Shown here piece after piece: positions 20,891-32,859 of a stretch of DNA of 64,000 nucleotides. Made by a program: the position numbers and the translations under genes. Each line of letters begins with the position of its first letter. The stretch's first letter is position 1. This stretch comes from Diaporthe sp. PMI_573 (lineage: Eukaryota > Ascomycota > Sordariomycetes > Diaporthales > Diaporthaceae). The notes beneath the pieces are model-generated. The model saw only the letters and a list, made by a program, of their open reading frames with translations, did no database searches and was not told where the DNA came from. The stretch spans positions 682,001-746,000 of the forward strand of contig JAJTUP010000002.1 in the NCBI GenBank assembly GCA_021399435.1, read 5' to 3'.

Positions 20891-22071
20891 GTTGATGTTG
20901 GGTGGAAAGGCGGCAGGAAAGTGCGGTTGATGCAGACGCCTACTGATCCATCCGATTGAAGCTGCTGGAGAGATGCAAAGCAAAGAGCCAGATTCATGAT
21001 ATTTATTTCACTTTATCCAAGGAAGTACACGAAAAGAACAAGGAAAAGGAAATAGAGCTAGATAATGTGACGGACATCAACTGTCCGAGATCTCATGCGC
21101 ACCAACCGTCTTACTTGCCCCGGAGAGTTTTGCGGATGCGGATGATGCCTAGCTCCACTTCTACGTTTTCCTATGAGTAAGAGTGAGTTATCCTGCACGA
21201 TCCTTTCCTTTTCCACGGCCTGACAGGTCACAAGCATGAGCATGGGTCTTTGGGATTGCGGCAAAGCACGCTTGCTGAAGTGGAAATGTCGGTCTTCTCA
21301 GCTGTGCCAGCCGCCATACGTGGCCACCATCCGCGAAATTCGGATTGGAATAGGGTGAACATTTTCCTGCGTGTGCTTCTCGGTGAGTGCTTTCCACGAA
21401 ACAAGCTGGCAGTTCCTGAAACCCGACCAACATAATCATACTAGGTTGTGCGCAAAGAAAGGAGTAAGACGTAACCCACACTGTAATGAATTATTACAAG
21501 AACTGCTACATGGTTACTATGATTCCGTAAGAACAATTGTGCTCGCTGAGGCTACTCCAGGACAATGGTGCGAGCCTCTCAAGCGTTTTCGAAGATCACG
21601 GGGAGCCTCTTGCATGTCTCATTGAATTCCTGATCTTCCGGGCTGACCAGTATTCCTATCCGTTGGTAGCTTTCGGTGCCAGGAAACTGATGCAGGACAA
21701 GGGCTCTCACATTCCCGCTCTGCGTGGTTCCGACCAGCGCGAGGACTGCAGTTGCACGCGCATCTTTGTCCCATTTTCTCCACCTCTGCCAGTCAAGTGT
21801 GAATCCTACCTCACCGAACCCCTCCTGTTGTTGCCCATGTATCTGTAATGAGTAAAGATTAGAACGTACAAAATTGATCGGGCCCGGCTTCCAGCTGCAA
21901 TCAAGAGTCGGTGCCCGGACAATAAGTGGTTTCGTTTTTAATCCGTGTACGTACGCTTCTTAAGCAGTATGCGGGCGGTCGCTTCATACAGTGGTAAACG
22001 CTTAAACACCCAGCATTTTCAACATGCGTGACTATTGGTACTTGACAAAGCCTTCCTAGAGTTCTTCTTGC
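20891..22071. other. Intergenic, 1.18 kb
   Basis: 5' flank of the MDR gene and 3' flank of the WDxxCLPQ protein, both on the minus strand. Short ORFs on both strands have no family match or convincing splice pairing. Confidence 0.55.
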
Positions 22072-23175
22072 TCAATTTTGTTTTTCACTGTCGCCTCTGC
22101 TCGTTGGTTGCTGCGCCTCTGTAGGTACAGGCATGGTGCTTGTCGAATATTTACCATCTTTCTGTCCAGTCTTGCTTAGTAGGATAAGCACGAGTCGAGA
22201 TCGTAGGGAGCTTACCCATTGAGGAAATGGTGTGAATTTGTACTCTTCTCCTCCCAGAGTCAAGGTACCTTCAAATCGTTGAATCGTCACAGCACCGTTG
22301 AGAGTACCTATCAACATAGTTCCGCAACTGCGATGCCAAGTGATGCCGTCTTGGATCCGTCTGATATCATCCACGTCGACGCGCAGTATATCCAGAAGAA
22401 TAAGAAGTTCCAGCCAGGATGTGATGAATTCCTTGTCGCGGTCGAACGTGCATTTGTACCCATATTTGTCGAGTGTGGCGCCCACCCCGGCCTCGCGCAT
22501 CTCTTTGACGTGGTCCATAAATTCCTTGATGTCTTCGGTCGCCAGGTGCTCTTCTGCATTCTCACATGTGAGCACGAATTCAGCCACCTCGTATAATATC
22601 CACATTCGCGGTTCAAAGCCTGGGTAGTACCACATGAAACCGCAGTTGCGGATGATCGCTGGCATGGTTCGCAGAGCGCTCAGGAAGTAGACCTCTTCAT
22701 TTTCGCTCCGGGGTTGCTGAGGAAGGCAGGTCCAGTCTACCCAGATGTATGACCATGGTTGTGTCTCGAGTTCGTTCTGCATCAGCTTCAAGTACTTGCC
22801 ACCAGGATCCGGGTCGTCGTGACTGTGCCAGAAGTGGCTGACAAAGAAGCATTCATCCCGTGTGACGAAGCCGGGGAAGCCGGGGAGAAGAATGTAATCA
22901 TCCAATCGATCCCTATTCCACTTGGTCATCGTTTTCTGTGACAGAAATGCCTCTCTCCGCTGGAAAAACCAGAATATGGGTCCACCCAAGCCGGTTGAGA
23001 ATTTAGTCAGGAAATCATCCAGATCGATGTAGCTCTTTAATGTGCTCTCTGCCAAGTTGTGTCTCGGTCGATTGAGAGCCCCCCATGCCTCCAAGCTGCG
23101 GCTTATGAGCGAGCTCCATTGTGATACCGCGCTGGGTGAAGCCTTGTTGGGAGAAGCTCCTTCGGAAGAGGCCAT
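22072..23175 (-). CDS. Fungal orphan with WVDWTCLPQ motif (HET/TIR-like signature, unproven)
   Basis: Cytosolic protein, 367 residues as an uninterrupted frame, or 349 if an in-frame 54-nt stretch (GTAAGC...ACAG, complement 22164-22217) is an intron. The splice call is open because the branch site is weak. The central block runs CFFVSHFWHSHDDPDPGG, then YIWVDWTCLPQQPRSENEEVYFLSALRTMP, then RMWILYEVAEF. This pattern (SH-W-PDP, W-D--CLPQ, E--YF--L, R-W---E) recurs in uncharacterised fungal and algal proteins. It resembles, but is not clearly, a HET- or TIR-type alpha/beta fold with acidic and tryptophan residues lining a pocket. There is no signal peptide or membrane span. It is divergent from the F-box-like gene. 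The function is unknown. Confidence 0.75.
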   Translation of the reverse strand: MASSEGASPNKASPSAVSQWSSLISRSLEAWGALNRPRHNLAESTLKSYIDLDDFLTKFSTGLGGPIFWFFQRREAFLSQKTMTKWNRDRLDDYILLPGFPGFVTRDECFFVSHFWHSHDDPDPGGKYLKLMQNELETQPWSYIWVDWTCLPQQPRSENEEVYFLSALRTMPAIIRNCGFMWYYPGFEPRMWILYEVAEFVLTCENAEEHLATEDIKEFMDHVKEMREAGVGATLDKYGYKCTFDRDKEFITSWLELLILLDILRVDVDDIRRIQDGITWHRSCGTMLIGTLNGAVTIQRFEGTLTLGGEEYKFTPFPQWVSSLRSRLVLILLSKTGQKDGKYSTSTMPVPTEAQQPTSRGDSEKQN

Positions 23176-23696
23176 TGTTACTATGGTCTGCTTTGGGCCA
23201 AGTGATGAGAGGATGTCGAGCGATGTCTTGAATTAGAAATACACGCACTTACAACCACTCGAATCTGAAAGTGTGAGAGGCGCCGTACTCAAAGTTCCCT
23301 CGGGGAGCGGCGATAGGTGCACCAGGAGGGATCCTTTTTATACTTGAATCGGCCGTTACACGTGCATTAGTTCATGCGCAGCATTTGAATGTTTGCAATG
23401 CATTCAACCCATCACAGGACTGCGCGTGTGCATATGCCCATCACAGGACTGCACGTGTGCATATGAGCAGCGGCACAGCTGACATGCAGATTTCATATTT
23501 CTGCCTGGACCCTCAGCCTGCTTTTACATTCAGACCAGAGCCTCCGTATCTGATGAGGTGGTGTGCCACTCATACCCTGTGACTCATGCCCAGCCAACAA
23601 TTTCAACAATACAAATGAACAACTCCGACAAGTCAACCGATCTTGCTGCAAATTGTACAACGTCTTGACAATATCCTTGTCGTCGACTTTGAAATC
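23176..23696. other. Divergent intergenic region, 521 bp
   Basis: Shared upstream region of the WDxxCLPQ protein (-) and the F-box-like gene (+). It contains a 29-bp tandem duplication (23408-23465). I see nothing else. Confidence 0.6.
23408..23465. repeat. 29-bp direct tandem duplication
   Basis: Two abutting copies of a 29-bp unit beginning CCCATCACAGGACTG and ending GTGTGCATATG, differing at one base (G/A). It lies in the divergent promoter region, so it could duplicate a regulatory site. Confidence 0.9.
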
Positions 23697-25354
23697 ATGG
23701 AGGGCCTTACACTGCCTCTCAGGCGAGTTGCTTCTCCGAGCTCGCCGTCAACAAGGTCATCGAGCCAGTCATCAAGCGAGACTATTCCTGCACGTACACA
23801 AGAAGCCTCCCCCCTTTTGCGACTTTCTACCCACTCGTCTGCCCTGGATGATGCCAACGAAAGAGTTGCTGCTTGCAGCTCTCTAAATAACCCGGCGACT
23901 CCCAAGAGAACCCCTTCACAGCCTGAATGAGATAAATCGCCGCAGCAGACGACAGACAATGTGCTTTGCTCACTTGAAAGGCTACCTGTTGAGACTCAGA
24001 CTCGTATCCTGGGTGAATCATCTCTGGACTCACTCCGAGTTCTCATCAGAAGCTCACCGCATTTTCTTTACGTCTACTCCCAAGACCGCCTCCCGATACT
24101 TAAGAAGGTCCTCAATTTTGTTCTCGATGGTATCTTTCTGGATGCTTACGCCTCCTGTCAAAATGAAAGTTATTGGGCGGCTGTGACTGCGACCCCGTGG
24201 CTCCCACTCGACGATTACCTAAAACCCCCAGATACTGCGCCCTCGGCCTCTGTAATTGATGGAATGTCTCTTGCGGTAGCTCAGAAGATGGTCTATTTCC
24301 ACCTTCGTGTAGTCGAGCCTTTGACTGAGCGTTACGCTCGCTGGGCCCTCGGCGCATTATCCTCCTCTCCGCAGGCAGCCCTATTGACAAAGACTGAGAA
24401 GTCCCGCATCCAACGCGCCATGTATCGGTTGCAGGTGATTTGCAACCTCGGCATATTGGAGCCGCAGGCAATGTTAGAAGTCCTCGACTCATTTGGTCCC
24501 TGGGCAGCTGAGCAGATAATTTGTGTGCACGAGTTTGCCAACGAGAGATGCACGAGCGCCTCTATGGTGTGCGCGTGGGAGCTTAAAAGGAGGGAGCCTA
24601 TTCTAAGTACTATTGAGGATTTGCTTCCCTACTCAAGCGAGTGTGAGTCCATCTCTCGATCTCCTTGCCCGCACATAAGAGTTTTACTGAAATTTGTTCC
24701 GAAGATATCAATGTGAGATCTCTCAGCACCATCCTTTGCCAAGGGTTATCTGTCCTACAGGAAACGATCCAGGCCGAGGATCTTGAGGAACTATGCTGTG
24801 TAGTCAGAGACAGCATTGAATATGGGGGCTTGGGAAAAGATTACGAATGGATCGATGGCGCCGGTAAGCATAAACGAATTCTCTTTGCAGTCTTGCCTAT
24901 CACTGTGCGACTCTTACCATCACCATCAAAGCGATATACACAGTGTCTTACGAGTCACACCTTCCTTTCGATGGAAAAAAAGCACACTAATGGGCAGTGC
25001 GTAGTTGGGTGGCAACCTCAATTTGAAAGACAATTCTACTCCGAACATGGCGAACCGCAGAACACTCAACAGGAAATGCGATTTGAGCAAGACGACTTAT
25101 TGTCGCCTCCCTTGGCATGGGTTAATTTCTGGAACGGCCGGTATAGTAACCATATTGGCGATTATATCCCCCACGCGGTGCACCGCTGGGGATACGTAAT
25201 GTGGGACGCTGAGCGGCTGAAGGATTCCGGAGCGATGGAGTATATCGAGTTGGAGTGGCAGTGCAAATATGGCATTCGAGGTTCACCTGAAGAGGATGAT
25301 CCTACGGAGTATTACATTGCCGCCTACCAGCAACAAATAGAGAATGATAACTAG
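23697..25354 (+). CDS. F-box-like fungal protein, 5' end uncertain
   Basis: Proposed exons 23697-23793, 23956-24642 and 24705-25354 (477 residues). Intron 2 is solid: GTGAGT donor, TACTGA branch, GAAG acceptor, phase preserved. Intron 1 (GTACAC donor, GACAG acceptor) is weaker, but without it the frame meets a TGA at 23928-23930. The alternatives are a later start or a genuinely broken 5' end. The Ser/Arg-rich N-terminus leads into LERLPVETQTRILGESSLDSLRVLIRSSPHF, an F-box-like helix pair common in fungal proteins. The C-terminus has PPLAWVNFWNGRYSNHIGDY and WGYVMWDAERL, a tail also seen in such fungal proteins. True F-box proteins recruit substrates to SCF ubiquitin ligases; this activity is not shown here. 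Confidence 0.65.
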
Positions 25355-26275
25355 ACCTCGTGCTATTTGACCACATCGAGAATAGGCATACGATGTGGCC
25401 TTGACGCCTTCGGAGCGGCAGTTTGCCTTTTTTGGAGGTCATTTCTCGCTGCTCAGAATCGAGTATGTAGTCCTTGAGGTGTGGGATTTCATAATTGAAT
25501 ACCTAGCATTCTTATCAACGTGTTCTTGAGCATGTTGTGCTGGACTTGGGTAAGTAAAGCTGCCTCGGCCTGGCCCGACAGGACGGAGCGTGACAGTCAT
25601 CAGCATCAGGGACCCCCTGTCCCGGCTGGCGAACAACGGTCGGACCATGTGAATATGGACCTCGAGGAACATTTGACATGCTTGATTCGTGCTCCATATT
25701 CTCTAGCATGAACAAAGCGGTCGATCTCTCACCGCGCATCCCGACACAGCTTGGCAACCGATAGGTGCGCTAGGGGTCAAGATAACACGGCAATAAGGAT
25801 CTCGTGGAACATTTGGGCGTTCCAGAACTTTGAGAATACGCGTTAGGGACTCGAGGGTCTGGTGGTCGGACCGGCCGCGGGCAATGGGAGGCGGGATGCT
25901 GGCTCTTGTGGGGCTGCCCCGGACTCGGGGCCCGAGAGAGGGTCCACGGGCCTGGGACTGGGGGCTAGCTGGCCAGGTAGGGGCTGACCGCGCTAGGCCA
26001 GGATGAGTAGCACATGGTGTGTCGGAGCCTCGGCCTAGCGCCCTGTCTGTGGACGTTCACATGCCCGTTGCGACAATTCAGGCATGCGGTCATCAGCCAG
26101 TATAGCCCGTCCCTACAGCCGAATCCACATTATTATAAGTGCCGCATAGGATCGCGCATCCTCTCTAGGACGCTTTGTCGCTTCCCACTTCTCCCGCTCT
26201 CCGACACATACTTGTTGATACCCCGATCATCGCTCGCATTTACCAGGGCAGACAGCCGACTTCACTACCGCAACA
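25355..26275. other. Intergenic, 921 bp
   Basis: 3' flank of the F-box-like gene and promoter of the SCP2 gene. A GC-rich patch lies at about 25860-26000. I recognise no gene. Confidence 0.6.
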
Positions 26276-26782
26276 ATGTCTCTCAAGAATGGTACGTGTG
26301 ACCCAAGCACGCCATTGTAGGAAGGGGAACAGCTTTGGCTGAGAGGCTGACTCTGGTAACAGACAAGTTCCCATCCTCGGTTGCCTTCGAGGCCATCAAC
26401 GATGCGCTCAACACCAGCGAAGCCGACAAGAAGGACGCCATCAAGCAGGGCAATGGGATCTACGCCTTCACGCTCAAGAACGCTGCCGGCGAGACAGACA
26501 GCTGGCACATCGACCTGAAGAACGAGGGCAAGGTCAACAAGGGCCTTGCGGAGAAGGCAGATGGTAGGTCATGCTACGTACAACCACAGAGGAGGGCGTC
26601 TACTGACCCGGCTCACAGTCACACTTACCCTGTCCGACGCCGACTTTGGAAACCTCGTCACCGGCAAGGGCAACGCGCAGAGGTTATTCATGGCCGGCAA
26701 GCTCAAGATCAAGGGCAACGTCATGAAGGCGACCAAGCTGGACCCCATCCTGAAGAAGGCGCAGACCAAGGCCAAGCTGTAG
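26276..26782 (+). CDS. SCP2 sterol-binding domain protein (oleate-induced Pox18-like)
   Basis: Small lipid carrier of the sterol carrier protein 2 fold, binding fatty acyl-CoA or sterols, usually peroxisomal or cytosolic. Exons are 26276-26291, 26363-26563 and 26619-26782, giving 126 residues. Both introns have standard donors (GTACGT, GTAGGT) and CAG acceptors, and phases match. The single domain fills the protein: YAFTLKNAAGETDSWHIDLKNEG, then DVTLTLSDADFGNLVTGKGNAQRLFMAGKLKIKG, the last being the family hallmark. The C-terminal AKL is a canonical peroxisomal targeting signal (PTS1), so peroxisomal localisation and a role in beta-oxidation are likely. Length matches Candida Pox18-type proteins. 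High confidence. Confidence 0.93.
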
Positions 26783-28042
26783 AGACTGAGGTTCGGGATG
26801 CGTTACGACGGAGTCTGGACGGACTGGGGCGGCCGCCCGCGGGAGCCAGGGTGTGATCAATCCTCCAACCCCTGATGGCTGGCCCGCCGCTTGGAACGGG
26901 GGCGGTGTCTTTACTGACTGACTGGTGCGAGGAATGTACATTACTGATGGTTGAACGCATGCTGCAGCATGAGATCTTTGGATGTCATGCCCTTTAGACT
27001 ATAATTCAGCAGTACCAACTTGTGTCTGTTCTTGCGATTTAATGTGACCGCTGCATGCGTGTCTTGGCGTCGCTGTCCCCCAGTTGGCCTGCAGTGCAAT
27101 GCATGAAGCTGGGGCATTATTGGATGTTTACGAAGTTTGTCATGGATCATGGAAATCAAGCACGGTGGGTTTGCCTATTCTCTTTGAGGTATCCGCAATG
27201 AATGAATCACATGAAGCTTTGCATCACCCATCGCGAGAGGAACAGCCATTGGCGCAAGCGTGTCAAGTTCACCCACTCAGCTGGTGACCAGCTGCATCGA
27301 GCTGGCAGACTGCATCCGGCCACCGCATGTACCAAAGTACCTCAGGTCCTTCCGTACCCTTGCTCGAGGCGCTTCCCCAGGAGACGCTCGGACCACGGCC
27401 CCCCTGCGCAAGTAAAGAGGCGGCGGGCGTTCTTTGGGGAGTCCAGCCAGCCAGCCCAGCCCAGCTCCCGCCTCCAAACCTTGGTTTTTTTTTTCTCAAC
27501 CCTCATCCGCACCCGTCCGCCGCGCGACCGACCCAAGGCAGCAGATCCCTCCCATCCCGTCCAGAATTTGCCGCCTTGCCTCGCATCCTCCCACCCATCC
27601 TCCTCATCTGCATCGGCCTTCGTGTGCCTCGATCGATTCCATTTCGATGTCAATCGCATCGTGACGCGTCTCTTTTTGATGAATCTCTCCTTTCTGTTCT
27701 TCTAGACCTGCGACACGTTGCGCCTTTGTTTATTCTGGTTCGAGGAAGCTTGAGGTTGCTGCCGCGCCCTTCTTCCATCGCCTTCGCCTTCGCTGTCGAA
27801 GCCCGATCCAGTGCATCCACTCAACCCCCTCCAACAGCGCGGGCCTCCTGTCTCGGTCTCACTCGAACCTCGACGGCTTTGCCCCGCTGGCCTTGACCGC
27901 CCCACGCGACACTTCGCGACCGCTAATCCGCCCGAACCCCTCTATCGACGCGGTTCACATAATCCTACCCCTACCCGCGCAACACCGCATTTGGATGCGT
28001 TGCTTGTCACAGTAGATCTTCGCGCGATCGTCTGGTCTCAAC
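26783..28042. other. Intergenic, 1.26 kb
   Basis: Includes a strongly C/T-rich leader with a T run around 27483-27493 and CT-rich sequence up to the nucleoporin start. Overlapping Arg/Ser/Pro-rich ORFs on both strands reflect composition, not genes. Confidence 0.6.
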
Positions 28043-31000
28043 ATGGACACATCCACGCGACAACGTGGCATTCGGCCCAACCAGCCAGCCTCCTTCAGCG
28101 GCTTCCCCTCCAAGCTGCGTAATGAGGTCAGCGACGATGTCCGAGGCCGACCTTCGCCGCGACCTTTAGGAAGCTGGAGGTCCACAGGCCCTGGCGCCGG
28201 TAGCCAAGTAGCACCGTCATCTGTGGTAGCGGGCAGACGCCTTTTCGACCGAAACCAGCATCGGCATGCTTCCAACTCGCCTGCTAACACCCCAGGCAAG
28301 CTCTTCAACAGGACAGGCCTTGCCAACGGCAGCACCCCGAAGTTCACCTTCTCCCCCCGCTTAAACCCCAACGCCACCCGCGAGAGCTTCACTGCCGTCA
28401 CACCGGGACGGTCGTTCCGAGGCTCCACGGCCGACCTCAATGGGCGGGCCATGTCTAAGACCTCCTCGACCAACCTCTTCCCCATGAGGATCGCCTCCCC
28501 CCCACCCGAGCTCGATGGCGAGGAGCTAGCTAAGCAGGTACCCGACAGCCCTGGTAGGGTAGGCTCTGTCTACGCTGACGAGTTCCTGTCCCACCTCGTC
28601 CCCGCCGAGCTTGATGACCTCCAGCGACGTCAGTTCCTCTGTGTCCTCGATCTGCGACGGCTGAAATATGCTGCCTCTGAGATCTTCGCTAAGAAGGACT
28701 GGAGGGTCAATATCATGAACTTCGCGAAGGAATATGAGAAGAGCAGAAGCCTGATTATGCTGCGATACGGCCTCTACGAATTCAAAACTGTTCCCGCTTC
28801 TAGGGAGCTGTTGAAGAAGTGGAAGGAGGAGAACAATGTGCCGGAGGATGAGGAGATGGAAGAGGCCGAGGCTCCCAAGGTCAACGGCACCTCCAACAGC
28901 TTCAGATCTTCGGTGAAGAGACGAGCTGGAGACGACGAAGGCCCAAACAAGCGCCGTGTCACAGAGCGAGATCCTCTGACCGAGTCAACGGGACTTACCT
29001 CGAACGCGGGTGCAACCCCGTTCGCAAAGAAAACCAAACGCGGCGCTGAGCACCTAGACGATGAGAATCAGCCCAGCAAGAAGAAGTCCAGCACCCTCTC
29101 GATTTTCGAGGATGTTGCCAACAGCTCGCCAGCGCGACAAGCCGCAAGCCCCACGAAACCTGCCGCGAAGAACCTGTTTGCACAGCCGCCCGCGCAGGCG
29201 TCTCGTGAACCGAATTTCGGCGCCGGAGCTAAGGTCCCGTCATCCAACATTTTCGGCCACCTCTCTGAGCAGAACTCGCCTGAGGGCAGTGACGATGACG
29301 AGGATAACGATGGTGGATCTGAGGACGCGGAGGCTGAGGACGAGGAACCGGCAAGCCAGACCCCGGCGCCGAAAGCTGCTGCCAACAGTGCACCGTCGCT
29401 CTTTGGCATTAAGAAGCCGAGTGACTCCACCGACGGTGGCTCTCAGGGCGCTGGTCTCTTTGGGCGCACCACAAAGGGCGGAGATGGCGAGCCTGTGCGA
29501 GCCCCAGCTGATGGTGCGACTGGTCTCTTCGGCACGAAGCCACCGGCGAGCCCGACGAAGGAGGCCCAGGATAAGACATGGAACCCGAACACGCCCATCA
29601 AATTTGGGGGTGCAGCTTCCCAGCCTGGTGCCTCACTCTTCGGAGCAACCACCAGCCAACCGAGTTCCATCTTTGCCAACAAGCCCAAGGACGGCACTGG
29701 GTCGGCCTTCGGCTCGACCACTCCAAAGGCCAGTGCGGCACCGACTTTTGGCACTCAGGTACAAGACTTTGCGAAGGAGACGCCCAAACACGCCGCGCCG
29801 TCCTTGTTTGGCCAGCCTTCGAAGCCTTCAGAATCGAGCAGCGGTCTGTTCGGCAACGCCTCGAGTACGCCTGCCTTCGGTGCATCTACGCCTGCTCAGC
29901 AGAAGTCTGCTGAGCCGGAATCTTCTGCCACACCTGCAATAGGTCTTTTCGGGCAGCCTAGCACTGCAAGCACGACGCCTTTCGGAAAACCTGCTGAGAC
30001 CGCCGCCACTCAGGCTCCGCCGACGTCTATCTTTGCCAACCTCAACACACCTGCCACTACGACCCAGGCTTCAGCACCGTCTCTCTTCGGAACGACATCC
30101 GACAAGCCCAGTGGTCCGTTGTTCGGCGCGAAGGGTGACGATAAACCGTCCTCCACGCCATCGCTGTTTGGGGCTCAGCCATATTCGACGTCGACACTGC
30201 TTGGCACGAAGCCCAGCTCGGTTGAGGAAAAGAAGGAGGTCTCGGCCCCGAAGAGGAAGAAGCCCGACAGTGACGAGGCTGGTGCGGTCTTTGGTAGCAC
30301 ATCTGCCGAGCCAGCATCCAAAAAGTACACGTTCGGAGGCAACGCACCAACACCCGCGTCCAGTCTGCCACCCAAGACTGCGGAGGCAGCTAATGGTTCG
30401 ACGGAAGCTGGCGCCGTCTTCGGTACCGGCTCGCAAGACACTGGCAAGTCATACAGCTTTGGAAGCACCGCTTCTTCCACGCCGGCTGTAAGCTCGAAGC
30501 CGGCAGATACTCCTGCTCCCTCGTCTCTTTTTGGAAATCCAGCACCCCAGGCCGAGCCAGCGAAGACGCAGCCTAGCATCTTCGCAAATGCTCCCACTCC
30601 CGCTCCCAGCACAGGCTTTACTTTCGGCGGAGCTTCGAGCACACCCTCGAGCAACCTGTTCGGGGCCGGGAATGACAGCAAACCGTCAAGCAATCTGTTC
30701 GGGGCCACATCTGGGACTGACAGCAACAACGTCATCACAAACCCACAGTCGAGCTTCACGTTTGGCAGTACTGGCACGCCGGCGCCGGCGCCAGCACCAG
30801 CGGCGAACTCCTTCACCTTCAACGCTGGTGGTGGTGACCAGAGCTCCTTCAAGAACCCCTTCTCAAGTGGGGATGCTGCTGGACTTTCCTTCGACTTTGG
30901 AGCGACTCCTGCTCAGAGTCAGTCAGCCAGCACACCATTCCAGTTTGGAAACATCACCGCTCCAGCGGCTCCGGCTTCGTCCAGCTTCACTTTCGGCGGG

Positions 31001-31908
31001 GACTCGCAGCCCGCAACTAATGGCCCCTCGTCGTCCAGCTTCACCTTCGGTGGCGCCTCTCAGCCTGCGAATAATGCACCTGCCCCGTCGTCCAACATGT
31101 TTGGGGGTCAGCAGCCTAATGGTGGATCTTCCATGTTCAACTTTGGCGGCACTCCCCAGGCACTGTCTCAGCCAACCACTTCCGCCAATATGTTCTCCGG
31201 TCAGCCGGCCAACGCCGCGCAAGGCATCTTTGCTGGTAGCCTAGCGCCCCCAGCTGGATCTTCGACTGGCACAAGTAAGTAGTGTCTTGTTTCTTATTCT
31301 CTTGTAGTTTACATTTCGTTATTCTTGGCAGTCCATCATTAACGTCATGTAAAGATACCCCTTTGTTTGGCGGGGCGTCTAGCTTGGCTACGACGCCGGC
31401 GGCTGGCACACCCGAGCCAGAAGCCGCGCAGGCCAAGAAGGATAATGCAACGAGCGAACAGACGGCTGACGAGGACGGTAAACCACAGGAGCAAATTTCC
31501 CTAACCGAAGGTGGGCCCGGGGAAGAGGACGAGCTGGTCGTTCATGAGGTGCGAGCCAAGGCTCTCAGACTTGCGCCCAAGTCTGATGACGACGACGAAA
31601 AGGACAAGGGTGCCAAGAAGAACCCATGGAAGACAGAAGGGTTGGGACCACTCAGGCTCCTCAAACACAAGAGCACCGGCGCCGTGCGACTCCTGTTGCG
31701 CGGCGAGCCTCGCGGCAACGTCGCCATGAACAAGACCATTCTGCCTGATTTCGATTACAAGGTCGACAAGGGCGCAAAGTGGATTAAGGTTCCTTGCGCG
31801 AAGGAAGACGGCAAGGGCCTGGAGACTTGGATGCTTCAGGTCAAAACCAACGAGCTGGCGGTCAAGCTCACGGATGCCTTGGAGGAGCACAAGAAGGCGA
31901 ACAAGTAG
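28043..31908 (+). CDS. FG-repeat nucleoporin with C-terminal RanBP1 domain (Nup2/Nup61/Nup50 type)
   Basis: Nuclear pore subunit that binds importin-alpha/karyopherins and Ran-GTP. Exons are 28043-31274 and 31355-31908 (80-nt intron, GTAAGT donor), 1261 residues. The N-terminus is basic and disordered. A helical region at about 175-250 (VPAELDDLQRRQFLCVLDLRRL) is typical of fungal members. From about 390 to 1075 there are dozens of FG, LFG and TFG repeats separated by Ser/Thr/Ala/Pro spacers, the natively unfolded transport matrix. Residues ~1140-1258 are a RanBP1-like domain with WKTEGLGPLRLLKHKSTGAVRLLLRGE and the MNKTILPDF segment. An acidic tract lies near residues 415-435. The gene lacks its RanBP1 domain if the 3' intron is missed. 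Confidence 0.92.
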
Positions 31909-32859
31909 AGCAGATGAGGTTGGAGGACGTTTAATCTGATGAGTCAACGCAAGGGAGAAGAAAAGCAGCTGTGGCATCTGTACTAAAAGAAAGGCAAAGC
32001 GCAGGCGTTGGACCAAGTGGTTTCAATTGAGGGACTGGCGCAGATATATCGTGATACCAAGTGGTACATAAAAGGCATGAATCATTTGAGACCGTATGCC
32101 TCTGGCAACGAGTGTTTGGCAACTCGAGATCCCGTGGGGTACGGGTGGGAAGAGTCAGTAGTCACGAGCAACTACTACTATGACTACTACACAGTATTTG
32201 GCCCCCTCTTGGTTTTGGACTTGTTTGATTGCTTTATCCCCAATTGCCGTCAGCCCGCAGGGGGCATGCGTTGGGGGGATTCCTGTCTTCCCCTTCCTTC
32301 TTTTGCTGCATAGCATTGGCATCTTGTATGGAGTATGTACCCCACCCCCTTGTCATTCACATGAATTTCGGCATTTTTGGCGGCTTGGAGAGGCCAGCAA
32401 ATGGAGCACAAAAGGCACAGATAGTCCACAACGGAAATCCTGAAATCAAGATTGCTGTCTTCGCATTGTACGGTCATAAATTGATTGGGATGGTCTCCAA
32501 GTGCGTGCGCCTGCGAGGAGACTGGCAGGCTTGCCTTACTGTTGACGACTCCTTTGAACGCTGGACAGCGACGCAGCTCAGCCGTTGGATTTTCCCAGCA
32601 TGAACTCAGTGTTGGTGGCCAAGGAAGGCAAGAAAGCAAGTGAGCAGTATCAAGATGTCCTAGCGGAGTATGTATCTACCAGTCTTGACTCCGTCCAACC
32701 CGTTTAATCCGTCCTGTAACCTGATGTTGACTCTCTTTACCATGCCAGCCCCTTTCCCTTCATATTGCATGCAGATAACGCCCAGACTCGTCCTCACAGA
32801 TTCCAGATAACCATCGCATGCGCCCCTGACTGGAAACCAGCACCTGTAATCAATCTCCA
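31909..32859. other. Intergenic, 951 bp between convergent genes
   Basis: 3' flanks of the nucleoporin (+) and neutral ceramidase (-). No feature is recognised. Confidence 0.6.

Noticed and set aside
21188..21264. Minus-strand SGRGKGK, like the histone H4 start
   Set aside because: The stretch is followed by DRAG and a stop, with no histone fold.
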